Positions 25,469 through 35,911 of a DNA stretch of 64,000 bases are shown here, in pieces (the stretch's first letter is position 1; each line of letters opens with the position of its first letter). Source of the stretch: Duganella sp. CF402 (GTDB taxonomy: Bacteria > Pseudomonadota > Gammaproteobacteria > Burkholderiales > Burkholderiaceae_D); the NCBI RefSeq assembly GCF_900109645.1, contig NZ_FOBG01000002.1:372001-436000 (forward strand). Reading direction: 5' to 3'. A program made the position numbers and the translations under genes. The notes under the pieces were generated by a model. The model was not told the origin of the DNA. It searched no databases and worked only from the letters and a program-made list of their open reading frames with translations.

Positions 25469-28216
25469 ATGAGTTCACCGTCCGTTTCCCGTTTCTACCA
25501 GCGCTGGCTGTCCGCCGCGCCTGATCGTACCGCCAAGATCGATGAGTTGGCGCAATTATCGCTTGCCCAGATTAATCTGGATGAATATTTACAAAAAGAA
25601 GCAGAAGTGAACCCGGCCGGCAGCTTGCCCTTGGTACGCGCCATGCGCCGCCTGCGCAACCTGCTGGTGTGCGGCCTGATCCGGCGCGACCTCGAAGGCC
25701 AGGCCAACCTGGCCGAGGTGGTGGAAACCATGACCCGCTTCGCCGACTTCGCCATCCAGAAGCACATGGCCGAGCTGCACGCCGAAATGGTGGCCGCGCA
25801 CGGCGAGCCGATCGGCCATGACTCCGGCCAGCCGCAGCACATGATGGTGCTGGCGATGGGCAAGCAAGGCGGCGGCGAGCTCAATGTCTCGTCCGACATC
25901 GACCTGATTTTCGTCTACCCCGAGGATGGCGACACCGCCGCCGATACCAGCGCCGGCCAGCGCAGCCTGTCCAACCACGAATTCTTCATCCGTCTCGGCA
26001 AGAAGCTGATCGCGGCGCTGGCCGAGATCACCGAGGATGGCTATACCTTCCGGGTCGACATGGCCTTGCGCCCGAACGGCAACTCCGGTCCGCTGGCGGC
26101 CAGCATGGGCATGGTGGAAAACTACCTGATCGTGCAGGGCCGGGAGTGGGAGCGCTACGCCTGGGTAAAGGCGCGCGCTGTCACCGGACGCGCCGAGGAT
26201 ATCGCCGCGCTGGATGGCATTGTCCGGCCGTTCTGCTTCCGCCGCTACCTGGACTTTGGCGTGATTGACGCCATCCGCAATATGCATGCGCAAATCCGCG
26301 CCGAGGTCAACCGTCAAGAAAGACTGCACCCGGACCGCAGCAACAACGTCAAGCTGGGCCGGGGCGGGATCCGGGAAATTGAATTTTTGGCGCAGGTGTT
26401 CCAGCTGATTCGCGGCGGCCGCGACGCCGCCCTGCGCGACCGCTCGACCCGCACCACGCTGCGCATCATCGCCGAGAAAGGCTTGCTGAGCCACGCCATC
26501 GTCTACCAGTTGCTGGCCTCCTACACCTTCCTGCGCAACCTCGAGCACCGGCTGCAATACCTGGACGACGCCCAGACCCACACCCTGCCGGCCAGCGAGG
26601 CCGACCGCCAGACCGTGGCCGAAATGATGGGCCTGCCGGACGTGGCCACCCTGCTGGCCCAGCTGGACGCGCACCGCCAGTTCGTCGCCGGCCAGTTCGA
26701 CGAAATGTTCTCGGACAAGACCGAAAGCGGCGAGAACGATATCGAGCTGCAGTCGAGCAACGAGTGCGCCGATCCCGACAACCGCGAGGCGATGGTGGCG
26801 CGCTTCACCGCGCTCGGCTTCGAGGACGCGGAAGCGGCCACCCAGCGCCTGATCGCCACCTGGCAGGCGCCGCGCCTGCAATCGCTGCCGGAAGCCAGCC
26901 GCAACCGGCTGCTGGGCCTGATCAACACGGCGCTGCCGCTGATCGTGCAGGCGGCGCAGGAAACGCGCGGCGGCAACCAGCTGGCCACGCTGGGCCGGCT
27001 GCTCGACTTCCTCGAGGCGATCGCGCGTCGTTCGGCCTACCTGTCGCTGCTGACCGAGTATCCGCACACGCTGGCGCGCGTGATCCGCATGGTGCACGCC
27101 AGCGGCTGGGCGGCGCTGTTCCTGAGCCAGCACCCGATCCTGCTTGACGAACTGCTGGACGACCGCGTGCGCAACGCCGTGTTCGACCCGGTGGCGCTGG
27201 CCGCCGACATCGAGACCCAGCTGGCCGCCTGCCCCGGCGACACCGAGCGCCAGATGGACATCCTGCGCGAAATCCACCACGCCCAGCTGTTCCACCTGCT
27301 GGCGCAAGACCTGGCCGGCGACCTGACGGTGGAAAAGCTGGCCGACCACCTGTCGGCGCTGGCCGACACCATCGTTGCCGCCACCATCAAGGCGGTGTGG
27401 CAGACGGTGGCCACGCGCCACCGCGAAGTGCCGCTGTTCACGGTGATCGCCTACGGCAAGCTGGGCGGCAAGGAGCTCGGCTATGTGTCCGACCTCGACG
27501 TGATCTTCCTGTACGACGATCCCGACCAGGACGCGCCGGCCCAGTACGCCAAGCTGGCGCAGCGCTTCATCACCTGGATGACCTCGCACACTTCGGCCGG
27601 CATCCTGTTCGACATCGACACCGCGCTGCGCCCGGACGGCGCCAGCGGCATGCTGGTGTCAAGCGTCGGCTCGTTCGAGAAATACCAGGCCGGTTCGGCC
27701 TGGGTGTGGGAGCACCAGGCCCTGACCCGCGCCCGCTACTGCGCCGGCGACATCGCCATCGGCCAGCGCTTCGAACAGATCCGCGAAGCCGTGCTGCGCA
27801 AGGAGCGCCCGGCCGACGGCCCGCTCAGGCAGGAAGTGATCGCCATGCGCAAGCGCATGGTCGACGCCAAGCCCAACCACAGCGCCCTGTTCGACCTCAA
27901 GCAGGATCCGGGCGGCATGATCGACATCGAGTTCATCGTGCAGTTCCTGGTGCTGCAGCACGCGGCCGCCTATCCGCAATTGACCGCCAACTTCGGCAAC
28001 ATCGCCCTGCTCCACATGTGCGCCGACCTCGGCCTGATCGACACCGGCCTGGCCGCCAGCGTGGCCGACGCCTACCGCAAGTACCGCAAGCTGCAGCACC
28101 AGCTGCGCTTGCAGGGCCAGGACCTGGCGCGCATCGACCCGGCGCTGGTGAGCGACGAAGCGGCGGCCGTGCGCGCCCTGTGGACCAGCCTGTTCGGTGA
28201 AAGCGTTGCCAATTAG
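25469..28216 (+). CDS. glnE: Bifunctional glutamine synthetase adenylyltransferase / adenylyl-removing enzyme
   Basis: 915 residues, close to the usual 940. It adds AMP to, and removes it from, a tyrosine of glutamine synthetase under control of PII. Two nucleotidyltransferase domains are visible: N-terminal GKQGGGELNVSSDIDLIFVY near 131-150 (removing activity) and C-terminal YGKLGGKELGYVSDLDVIFLY near 661-681 (transferase), each with G-G...S/E-D-x-D active-site residues. The central RGGIREIEFLAQ and C-terminal DPGGMIDIEFIVQ blocks are family hallmarks. The target enzyme GlnA is encoded in the same window at 53677-55092 with its acceptor tyrosine intact. Confidence 0.97.
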   Translation: MSSPSVSRFYQRWLSAAPDRTAKIDELAQLSLAQINLDEYLQKEAEVNPAGSLPLVRAMRRLRNLLVCGLIRRDLEGQANLAEVVETMTRFADFAIQKHMAELHAEMVAAHGEPIGHDSGQPQHMMVLAMGKQGGGELNVSSDIDLIFVYPEDGDTAADTSAGQRSLSNHEFFIRLGKKLIAALAEITEDGYTFRVDMALRPNGNSGPLAASMGMVENYLIVQGREWERYAWVKARAVTGRAEDIAALDGIVRPFCFRRYLDFGVIDAIRNMHAQIRAEVNRQERLHPDRSNNVKLGRGGIREIEFLAQVFQLIRGGRDAALRDRSTRTTLRIIAEKGLLSHAIVYQLLASYTFLRNLEHRLQYLDDAQTHTLPASEADRQTVAEMMGLPDVATLLAQLDAHRQFVAGQFDEMFSDKTESGENDIELQSSNECADPDNREAMVARFTALGFEDAEAATQRLIATWQAPRLQSLPEASRNRLLGLINTALPLIVQAAQETRGGNQLATLGRLLDFLEAIARRSAYLSLLTEYPHTLARVIRMVHASGWAALFLSQHPILLDELLDDRVRNAVFDPVALAADIETQLAACPGDTERQMDILREIHHAQLFHLLAQDLAGDLTVEKLADHLSALADTIVAATIKAVWQTVATRHREVPLFTVIAYGKLGGKELGYVSDLDVIFLYDDPDQDAPAQYAKLAQRFITWMTSHTSAGILFDIDTALRPDGASGMLVSSVGSFEKYQAGSAWVWEHQALTRARYCAGDIAIGQRFEQIREAVLRKERPADGPLRQEVIAMRKRMVDAKPNHSALFDLKQDPGGMIDIEFIVQFLVLQHAAAYPQLTANFGNIALLHMCADLGLIDTGLAASVADAYRKYRKLQHQLRLQGQDLARIDPALVSDEAAAVRALWTSLFGESVAN

Positions 28217-28318
28217 CAACAACCTCCTGCACTTCATGCTGCGCTGCGCTACTATGAAAGACCCACATTCATGACAACAGCGCAGCCAGTATGCTGTGAC
28301 GACCACAGGAGATCTCAC

Positions 28319-28771
28319 ATGAAGACATTGTTGGCAGCCGCCCTGTGCAGCCTGGCGCTGTGCGGCAGCGCAGTAGCGGCGGACAAAGGCAGCAAAGAAG
28401 AAGCGGTGGCGATGGTGAAAAAAGCCGTGGCCCTGGTGAAGGCCGAAGGCAAGGACAAGGCCTTTGCCGCATTTGCCGATCCGGGCAACACCACTTTCCA
28501 TGACCGCGATTTATACGTCTACGTCTACGATTTCAACGGCGTCGCGCTGGCGCACGGCAATAACCCCAAGATGGTGGGCAAGCCGCTGATCGGCCTGAAA
28601 GATAACGAGGGCAAGCTGCTGATCAAGGAAATGGTCGAGGTCGCGAAAACCAAGGGCAGCGGCTGGGTCGATTTTAAATGGCCGAATCCGGTCACCAAAG
28701 CGGTCGAATCCAAATCCGGCTATGTCGAGAAAGTCGACGATTTCCTGATCGGCTCCGGCGCCTACAAATAG
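28319..28771 (+). CDS. Periplasmic single-cache domain protein
   Basis: 150 residues. Signal peptide MKTLLAAALCSLALCGSAVAA, then one compact cache (sCache_2-type) domain with YVYDFNGVALAHGNNPKMVGKPL and GSGWVDFKWPNPVTKAVESKSGYVEKVDDFLIGSGAY, the usual small-molecule-binding fold of sensor ectodomains. Here it is free-standing, with no membrane or signalling domain, so it may bind a carboxylate or similar ligand in the periplasm. Start at 28319 behind CAGGAG; an upstream in-frame ATG at 28271 is less likely because it hides the signal peptide. Confidence 0.88.
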   Translation: MKTLLAAALCSLALCGSAVAADKGSKEEAVAMVKKAVALVKAEGKDKAFAAFADPGNTTFHDRDLYVYVYDFNGVALAHGNNPKMVGKPLIGLKDNEGKLLIKEMVEVAKTKGSGWVDFKWPNPVTKAVESKSGYVEKVDDFLIGSGAYK

Positions 28772-28793
28772 GCCCGGCCGTCCGCACAGCAAC

Positions 28794-28818
28794 AACCGGG
28801 ATGCGTCCCGGTTTTTTT
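28794..28818 (+). terminator. Intrinsic terminator after cache protein gene
   Basis: Eight-base stem AACCGGGA / TCCCGGTT, TGCG loop and T run, 22 bases after the stop. Confidence 0.9.
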
Positions 28819-28974
28819 ATATTTGCTAAAGCAACATTGCGTTACACACCACTGTTGTATTTACATCCATTCTGCTGAAAATTCGTATTTTGCTAACTAT
28901 ACTAATCAGGCCATTGCACACAACACCCATGTACGCGCTGGCACAAACTAAAAATACACCCTTCAGGAGTTTGA

Positions 28975-31872
28975 ATGAACAAGATCGCTCTAAAAACCAG
29001 CGTGATTGCCGTCGCCTTGACGCTAGCATCGTCACAAGTGGTACTGGCACAGGAAGACAGCACCAAGCCTATTGAAAAAGTCGTTATTACCGGCTCCAAC
29101 ATTAAACGCATCGACGCCGAAACCGCGACCCCGGTGCAGATCCTGCGCCGCGAAGACATCGGCCGCCTCGGCGTCAACTCGGTGCGCGACATCATCGACA
29201 CCCTGACCTCGTCGACCAGCTCGCTGTCCGATATCGGCGGCTCCAACTCCTTCGCCGGCGGCGCCTCCTCCGCTACGCTGCGCAACCTGGGCAAGCAGTC
29301 GACCCTGGTGCTGCTGAACTCGCGCCGCGTCGCGCCTTACGCGCTGGCCGACTACAACGAAGTGTTTACCAACCTGGACTCGCTGCCGCTGGACGCCATC
29401 GACCGCGTTGAAGTGCTGCGCAACGGCGGTTCGGCCATCTACGGTTCCGACGCCGTGGCCGGTGTAATCAACATCATCACCCGCAACGACTTCCAGGGCG
29501 TGCAGGCGCGCGGTAACTGGGAACAGTCGGTCGCCAACGAACAATTCAAGACCAGGACCGCCAGCATCACCGCCGGCTTCGGTGACTACAACAAAGACGG
29601 CTACAACGTGCTGGCCAACATCGAAGTCTTCAAGCGCGACAACGTGATCTGGCGCGATGTCATCGACGACATCAATCCGGCCTATGGCAACAAATTCACG
29701 GCCGTGGCGCCTAAGAGCGGCGCGATGTTCGGCAACCGCGGTGCGCCGTCGACCTTCTCCTACCCGGGCAACTTCATCGGCCAGGGTCCGGTGCCGGGCT
29801 GCACCACGCTCAACGCTGGCGGCCTGTGCGTATATGACCGCTTCTCGCGCTTCGAAGCCGTCCCGAAAGCCGACCGCGTCAACGCGCTGGTATCGGGCAA
29901 GCTGAACCTGGGCAACGGCACCGAGAGCTATACCGAACTGCTGTACTCCAAGACCAAGACCACCTACATCGGGGCCGCCGGCACCTACGGCTCGACCAAC
30001 GCGGACACCAACTGGGGCGATCCAAGCACCGGCAACGGCAAGACCTTCGGCTACCGCTTCCTGTCGCCGGACTCGCCGCTCAACACCATCGGCGAGCCAC
30101 TGGAACTGCGCTACCGCTTCCTCGATGCGCCGTCCGCCAGCCCGGTCGACAGCGACCAATACCGCTTGCTGACCGGCCTGCGCGGCAGCCTGAACGGCAA
30201 GTGGGACTGGGATAGCGCGGTGGGCGTCATGGGCAGCAAAACCAAGATGCGCAACAACGGTTCGCTCAGCGACAGCGGCTTCAAGGCCGTGATCGGCGAC
30301 TACACCAAGACCTTGGCCGGCGACCCAACCTGCGAAGCCAACTTCCCTGGCTACTGCGAGTACACCGCAGCCGATCCGAACTTCTTCAACCACGGCTACA
30401 AGCTGGGCCAGAAGAACTCGCCGGAAGTCCTGCGCCAGCTGTTCCCGGAACAAGGTTATGACGGCAAGATCACCCAGTACTTCATCGACGGCAAGATCAG
30501 CGGCGAAGTCGGCAAGATCGGCGACCGCGCCATCGCGCTGGCGGTAGGCGGCGAAGTCCGTCGTGAGAGCTTCAAGATCACCCCGACTGCCAATCTGCTG
30601 AGCGGCGACATCGTCGGTAACGGCGCGGCGGTCGCTGACGCCAGCCGCACCACCGAAGCCGTGTTCACCGAGATCAACGTGCCAGTGGCCGAGAAGGTGG
30701 AACTGATCGGCGCCGCCCGCGTCGACAAATTCCCAGGTTTCAAGACCCACGTTTCGCCGAAACTGGCGGCGCGCTGGGAAGTCACCCCGGCCGTGCTGCT
30801 GCGCGGCACCTATGAGGGCGGCTTCCGTGCGCCTAACCTGACCGAAAGCGCACAGTCGAGCAAGTTCGCGTTCGACAACGGCACCGTCGACCCGAAACGT
30901 TGCGACCAGGCGCAAGCCCTGGCATCGGACCTGCGCAAGGCCGCCAACGCCCTGCCGTCGAGCGATCCTAACCAGGCACTGCAGCTGGCGCGCGCCGACA
31001 TCGTCGAAGGTAACGAATGCGCCAAGGGCGTCTTCAGCACCGTGCGCAACAACCCGAGCCTGAAGCCGGAAGTCACCCACAGCGCCACCGTGGGCATCGT
31101 CCTGGAACCAGTCAAGGGCACCAGCATCTCGCTGGACTACTGGCGCATCGAACGCAAGGATGAAATCGGCCTGAAGAGCACCAACGACCTGCTGGCTGCC
31201 GAAGCTGACCAGGCGCCGGGCGTGATCACCCGCGCACCGCTGTCGGCCGACAAGACCTTCACCGCCGCCGAGCAAGCCAAGTACGGCGTGACGGTCGGTT
31301 CGCTGATCTCGACCACCGGCAAGTTCGAGAACGTGTCGCGCACCAAGACCAGCGGTCTGGATCTGGGTGGCAGCTCGCGCATCAACACCCGCTACGGCCG
31401 TCTGGACCTGGGCCTGAACGCGACCTACCTGCTGGACCTGAAGAACTTCAGCTCGACGCTGAACGACTACGGCGACAACCTGGCGGGCCGCTATGGCTAC
31501 TCGAAACTGGTGGCCAACATGACCGCCAGCATCAAGACCGGCGACTTCATCAACGGCCTGCGCCTGGTGTACAACAGCAAGCAAAAGATGAACACCGACT
31601 ACTTCGACAACACCTACACGCTGGATGGCTGCAAATCCCGCAAGTGGACCGAAGACGAGTGCCAGGTCAAAGCGTTTGAGCGTCTGGACTACAACATCAG
31701 CTACAGCGGCATCAAGAACCTGACGCTGTCGATGTACCTGCGTAACGTCACCAACCGTCGTCCACCACTGGACCTGCGCGCATTCAACGCCGCTGGCGGC
31801 GTGATTCCGCAAGACACCGCTGACGTGACCGGCCGCATGGTGCGCGTGACTGCTGAATACAAGTTCCGTTAA
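28975..31872 (+). CDS. TonB-dependent outer-membrane receptor, subfamily 3
   Basis: 965-residue TBDR with a different, more ordinary signal peptide (MNKIALKTSVIAVALTLASS...LAQ). Plug: IEKVVITGSNIKRIDAETATPVQIL, SSATLRNLGKQSTLVLLNSRRVAP (Ser replaces Gly in LLNGRR), IYGSDAVAGVINIIT. Barrel ends GRMVRVTAEYKFR, with Arg rather than Phe as last residue, which is unusual for an outer-membrane barrel. Four cysteine pairs lie in predicted loops (near 268-279, 452-460, 641-681 and 884-893). CAGGAG lies 6 bases before the ATG. Upstream, a TTTACATCC and a CGTTACAC element occur near 28842-28866, similar to those of other receptors here. Confidence 0.94.
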   Translation: MNKIALKTSVIAVALTLASSQVVLAQEDSTKPIEKVVITGSNIKRIDAETATPVQILRREDIGRLGVNSVRDIIDTLTSSTSSLSDIGGSNSFAGGASSATLRNLGKQSTLVLLNSRRVAPYALADYNEVFTNLDSLPLDAIDRVEVLRNGGSAIYGSDAVAGVINIITRNDFQGVQARGNWEQSVANEQFKTRTASITAGFGDYNKDGYNVLANIEVFKRDNVIWRDVIDDINPAYGNKFTAVAPKSGAMFGNRGAPSTFSYPGNFIGQGPVPGCTTLNAGGLCVYDRFSRFEAVPKADRVNALVSGKLNLGNGTESYTELLYSKTKTTYIGAAGTYGSTNADTNWGDPSTGNGKTFGYRFLSPDSPLNTIGEPLELRYRFLDAPSASPVDSDQYRLLTGLRGSLNGKWDWDSAVGVMGSKTKMRNNGSLSDSGFKAVIGDYTKTLAGDPTCEANFPGYCEYTAADPNFFNHGYKLGQKNSPEVLRQLFPEQGYDGKITQYFIDGKISGEVGKIGDRAIALAVGGEVRRESFKITPTANLLSGDIVGNGAAVADASRTTEAVFTEINVPVAEKVELIGAARVDKFPGFKTHVSPKLAARWEVTPAVLLRGTYEGGFRAPNLTESAQSSKFAFDNGTVDPKRCDQAQALASDLRKAANALPSSDPNQALQLARADIVEGNECAKGVFSTVRNNPSLKPEVTHSATVGIVLEPVKGTSISLDYWRIERKDEIGLKSTNDLLAAEADQAPGVITRAPLSADKTFTAAEQAKYGVTVGSLISTTGKFENVSRTKTSGLDLGGSSRINTRYGRLDLGLNATYLLDLKNFSSTLNDYGDNLAGRYGYSKLVANMTASIKTGDFINGLRLVYNSKQKMNTDYFDNTYTLDGCKSRKWTEDECQVKAFERLDYNISYSGIKNLTLSMYLRNVTNRRPPLDLRAFNAAGGVIPQDTADVTGRMVRVTAEYKFR

Positions 31873-31887
31873 TCAGCACAACTAAAT

Positions 31888-31924
31888 AAAAAGCCCTCCC
31901 GGCTCACGCCGGGAGGGCTTTTTT
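31888..31924. terminator. Bidirectional terminator between fifth TBDR and gap
   Basis: Sixteen-pair stem AAAAAGCCCTCCCGGC / GCCGGGAGGGCTTTTT with a TCAC loop, between convergent genes. Confidence 0.95.
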
Positions 31925-31937
31925 ACGTTGGGTCTGA

Positions 31938-32948
<1,011 letters not shown>

Positions 32949-32996
32949 ACTTTGCTCCTGATTAAAAATATTGTTAATGCAACCAGCAATTATAGA

Positions 32997-34991
32997 TTAA
33001 GCAATGACAGATTTGACTTTCGCCACCACGTTTTCTACCGTGAAGCCGAAGTGCTTGAACAGCACGCCTGCCGGAGCCGATTCACCGAAGGTATCGATGC
33101 CGACAACAGCGCCTTCCAGACCGACGTATTTGTACCAGAAATCGGTCACGCCAGCTTCGATTGCCACACGTGGCACGCCTTTGGTCAACACGCTGGCCTT
33201 GTAAGCGGCGTCTTGACGGTCAAATACATCGGTCGACGGCATCGACACCACGCGCGCCACGATGCCTTCGGCGGCCAGCGCCGCAGCGGCGGCTTGCGCC
33301 AGTTCGATTTCCGAGCCGGTGGCGATCAGGGTGACCTTGGCGTCGGCCGCTTCGCGCAGCACGTAGCCGCCACGGGCGATGTCGGCGATCTGCGCCGGGG
33401 TACGCTCCTGGTACGGCAGGTTCTGGCGCGAGAAGATCAGGGTCGCAGGACCGTCTTTACGCTTGACCGCTTCGCCCCACGCCACCATCGATTCGGTGGT
33501 GTCGCATGGACGCCAGTTGTCGAGGTTAGGGATCAGGCGCAGCGACGATACGTGCTCGACCGACTGGTGGGTCGGGCCGTCTTCGCCCAGGCCGATCGAG
33601 TCGTGGGTGAACACGAACAGCGAGCGCTGTTTCATCAGCGCGGCCATGCGCAGTGCGTTGCGGCTGTAGTCGGCGAAGGTCAGGAAGGTGGCGCCGAACG
33701 GGATGTAGCCGCCGTGCAGGGCAACGCCGTTCATGATCGCCGACATGCCGAACTCACGCACGCCGTAGTTGATGTGGTTGCCTGGCTGGCCCGAACGCAC
33801 TGGCACGATTTCTTTCCAGTTGGTCAGGTTGGAACCGGTCAAGTCAGCCGAGCCGCCCAGGAATTCCGGCAGCACCGGCGCCAGCGCCTGGATCGCGTTC
33901 TGGCTGGCCTTGCGGGTGGCGATGTTTTCTTTCTTCTCGACGGTCGAGGCAATGCCGGCAGCCAGGGCTGCGTCAAACGCGCCCGGCAGTTCGCCAGCCA
34001 TGCGGCGGGTCAGTTCAGCGGCTTCGGCCGGGAACTTGGCGCTGTATTCGGCGAACTTGGCGTTCCAGTCGGCTTCGGCTTTGGCGCCGGTCGCTTTGGC
34101 GTCCCAGGCGGCGTAGACGTCGGCCGGGATTTCGAACGGCGCGTGTGGCCAGCCGATGTACTCGCGCACCGCAGCGACTTCTTTGTCGCCCAGCGCAGCG
34201 CCGTGCACCTTGTCGCCGCCTTGCAGGTTAGGCGAGCCCTTGCCGATCACGGTTTTGCAGCAGATCAGGGTTGGCTTGCCGGCCTTCTTGGCGGCGGCGA
34301 TGGCGGCCGACACGGCAGCCACGTCGTGGCCGTCGACCGCGCGGATCACGTTCCAGCCGTAGGCTTCGAAACGGGCCGGGGTGTCGTCGGTGAACCAGCC
34401 TTCGACTTTACCGTCGATCGAGATGCCGTTGTCGTCGTACAGGGCGATCAGTTTTTTCAGGCCCAGGGTGCCGGCCAGTGCGCAGACTTCGTGCGAGATG
34501 CCTTCCATCAGGCAGCCGTCGCCCAGGAAAGCGTAGGTGTAGTGGTCGACCACGTCCAGGCCCGGCTTGTTGAATTCGCTCGCCAGCAGCCATTCCGCCA
34601 GCGCCATGCCGACCGCGTTGGCGATACCCTGGCCCAGCGGGCCGGTGGTGGTTTCCACGCCCGGGGTATAGCCGACTTCCGGGTGGCCCGGGGTCTTGGA
34701 GTGCATCTGGCGGAAGGCCTTGATGTCGTCCATCGACACGTCGTAGCCGGCCAGGTGCAGCAGCGCGTAGTGCAGCATCGAGCCGTGGCCGTTCGACAGC
34801 AGGAAGCGGTCGCGGTTCACCCATGCCGGATTGGCCGGGTTGTGGCTGTAATGGCCGGCCCACAGGGCCACGGCGATTTCCGCCATGCCCATTGGCATGC
34901 CTGGGTGGCCGGAATTGGCCTTCTGGACGGCGTCCATTGCCAGCGCGCGGATCGCGTTAGCCATTTGGGTGGTTGGGAGCGTAGAAGTCAT
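32997..34991 (-). CDS. tkt: Transketolase
   Basis: 664 residues from MTSTLPTTQMANAIRAL. Thiamine-diphosphate enzyme that moves two-carbon units between sugar phosphates in the pentose phosphate pathway and supplies erythrose 4-phosphate, a substrate of the DAHP synthase at 14617. Visible blocks: GHPGMPMGMAEIAVALW, the ThDP motif GDGCLMEGISHEVCALAG...DDNGISIDG, and LGEDGPTHQSVEHVSSLRLIPN. The open frame runs upstream to an ATG at 35048, adding 19 residues; the shorter start fits the family better, but neither has a clear ribosome site. Confidence 0.95.
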   Translation of the reverse strand: MTSTLPTTQMANAIRALAMDAVQKANSGHPGMPMGMAEIAVALWAGHYSHNPANPAWVNRDRFLLSNGHGSMLHYALLHLAGYDVSMDDIKAFRQMHSKTPGHPEVGYTPGVETTTGPLGQGIANAVGMALAEWLLASEFNKPGLDVVDHYTYAFLGDGCLMEGISHEVCALAGTLGLKKLIALYDDNGISIDGKVEGWFTDDTPARFEAYGWNVIRAVDGHDVAAVSAAIAAAKKAGKPTLICCKTVIGKGSPNLQGGDKVHGAALGDKEVAAVREYIGWPHAPFEIPADVYAAWDAKATGAKAEADWNAKFAEYSAKFPAEAAELTRRMAGELPGAFDAALAAGIASTVEKKENIATRKASQNAIQALAPVLPEFLGGSADLTGSNLTNWKEIVPVRSGQPGNHINYGVREFGMSAIMNGVALHGGYIPFGATFLTFADYSRNALRMAALMKQRSLFVFTHDSIGLGEDGPTHQSVEHVSSLRLIPNLDNWRPCDTTESMVAWGEAVKRKDGPATLIFSRQNLPYQERTPAQIADIARGGYVLREAADAKVTLIATGSEIELAQAAAAALAAEGIVARVVSMPSTDVFDRQDAAYKASVLTKGVPRVAIEAGVTDFWYKYVGLEGAVVGIDTFGESAPAGVLFKHFGFTVENVVAKVKSVIA

Positions 34992-35112
34992 CGTAGATAT
35001 CACGGAAGTATGGAAACTGTGAGCAAGAGCGGCGCTTGCAGAGCCCATTATTTTACCAGACGATGACAGCCACCATTTAAAATTGCAGCTCTACTTATCC
35101 GGATACCACGTT

Positions 35113-35838
35113 ATGCCCCGCTTCTTTTGCCCCCAGCCGCTGGCCATCGGCCAGATCGTCGCCCTGCCCGACACGGTCGCCCACCATGTGCAGGTGCTGC
35201 GCATGGCGCCGGGCGATCTGATCACCCTGTTCAACGGCGAAGGCGGCGAATACACCGCCAGCCTGGGCGAGATCGGCCGCCGCAGCGCCAGCGCCGAGAT
35301 CAAGGCGCACACGCCGCGCGAGATCGAGCTGCCGTTCGCGGTGACGCTGGCGCAAGCCCTGCCCGAGGGCAGCAAGATGGACTGGATTATCGAAAAGGCA
35401 ATCGAACTGGGCGTATCGGGCTTCCAGCCGCTGGCGGCGCAGCGCTGCGTGGTCAGGCTGTCGGCCGAGCGCGCCGGAAAAAAGCTCGAGCACTGGGGCG
35501 GCATCATCGTCTCGGCGTCCGAGCAGTGCGGCCGCAACCGGCTGGCCCAGCTGGCGCCGCCGCAAGACTATAAGAACTGGATCACCCAGCAAGACCTGCA
35601 CCGCCGCATCATCCTGACCCCGCGCGCGGAACAGTCGCTGGCCGACTGGGCGCGCCACCAGGCGCCGCAGGCGGTGACGCTGGTGGTCGGCCCCGAGGGC
35701 GGCCTCAGCGAGCAAGAGGAAGAACTGGCCCTGCGCCACGGCGCGCTGCCGCTGGCGATGGGCCCGCGTATCCTGCGCACCGAGACGGCGGCGCTGGCAG
35801 CAGTGTCCATATTAAGTGCGGCCTGGGGTGGTCTCTGA
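35113..35838 (+). CDS. rsmE: 16S rRNA (uracil(1498)-N3)-methyltransferase
   Basis: 241 residues. Methylates N3 of U1498 of 16S rRNA in the assembled 30S subunit. SPOUT-class knot motifs are seen at the C-terminus: LVVGPEGGLSEQEEELA and MGPRILRTETAALAA. The N-terminus MPRFFCPQPLAIGQIVALPDTVAHHVQVLRM is the RNA-binding PUA-like part typical of RsmE, so the start is set at 35113; a start at 35083 would add 10 residues. Divergent from tkt. Confidence 0.96.
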   Translation: MPRFFCPQPLAIGQIVALPDTVAHHVQVLRMAPGDLITLFNGEGGEYTASLGEIGRRSASAEIKAHTPREIELPFAVTLAQALPEGSKMDWIIEKAIELGVSGFQPLAAQRCVVRLSAERAGKKLEHWGGIIVSASEQCGRNRLAQLAPPQDYKNWITQQDLHRRIILTPRAEQSLADWARHQAPQAVTLVVGPEGGLSEQEEELALRHGALPLAMGPRILRTETAALAAVSILSAAWGGL

Positions 35839-35854
35839 TATAGACAGCCCTAAT

Positions 35855-35897
35855 AAAAAAATCCCGCCCAGGCCTTGCGGCCCGGCGGGATTTTTTA
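35855..35897. terminator. Bidirectional terminator between rsmE and sixth TBDR
   Basis: Stem AAAAAATCCCGCC / GGCGGGATTTTTT with an inner GGCC-TTGC-GGCC hairpin, between convergent genes. Confidence 0.93.
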
Positions 35898-35911
35898 TGC
35901 CGGTGTGAAGC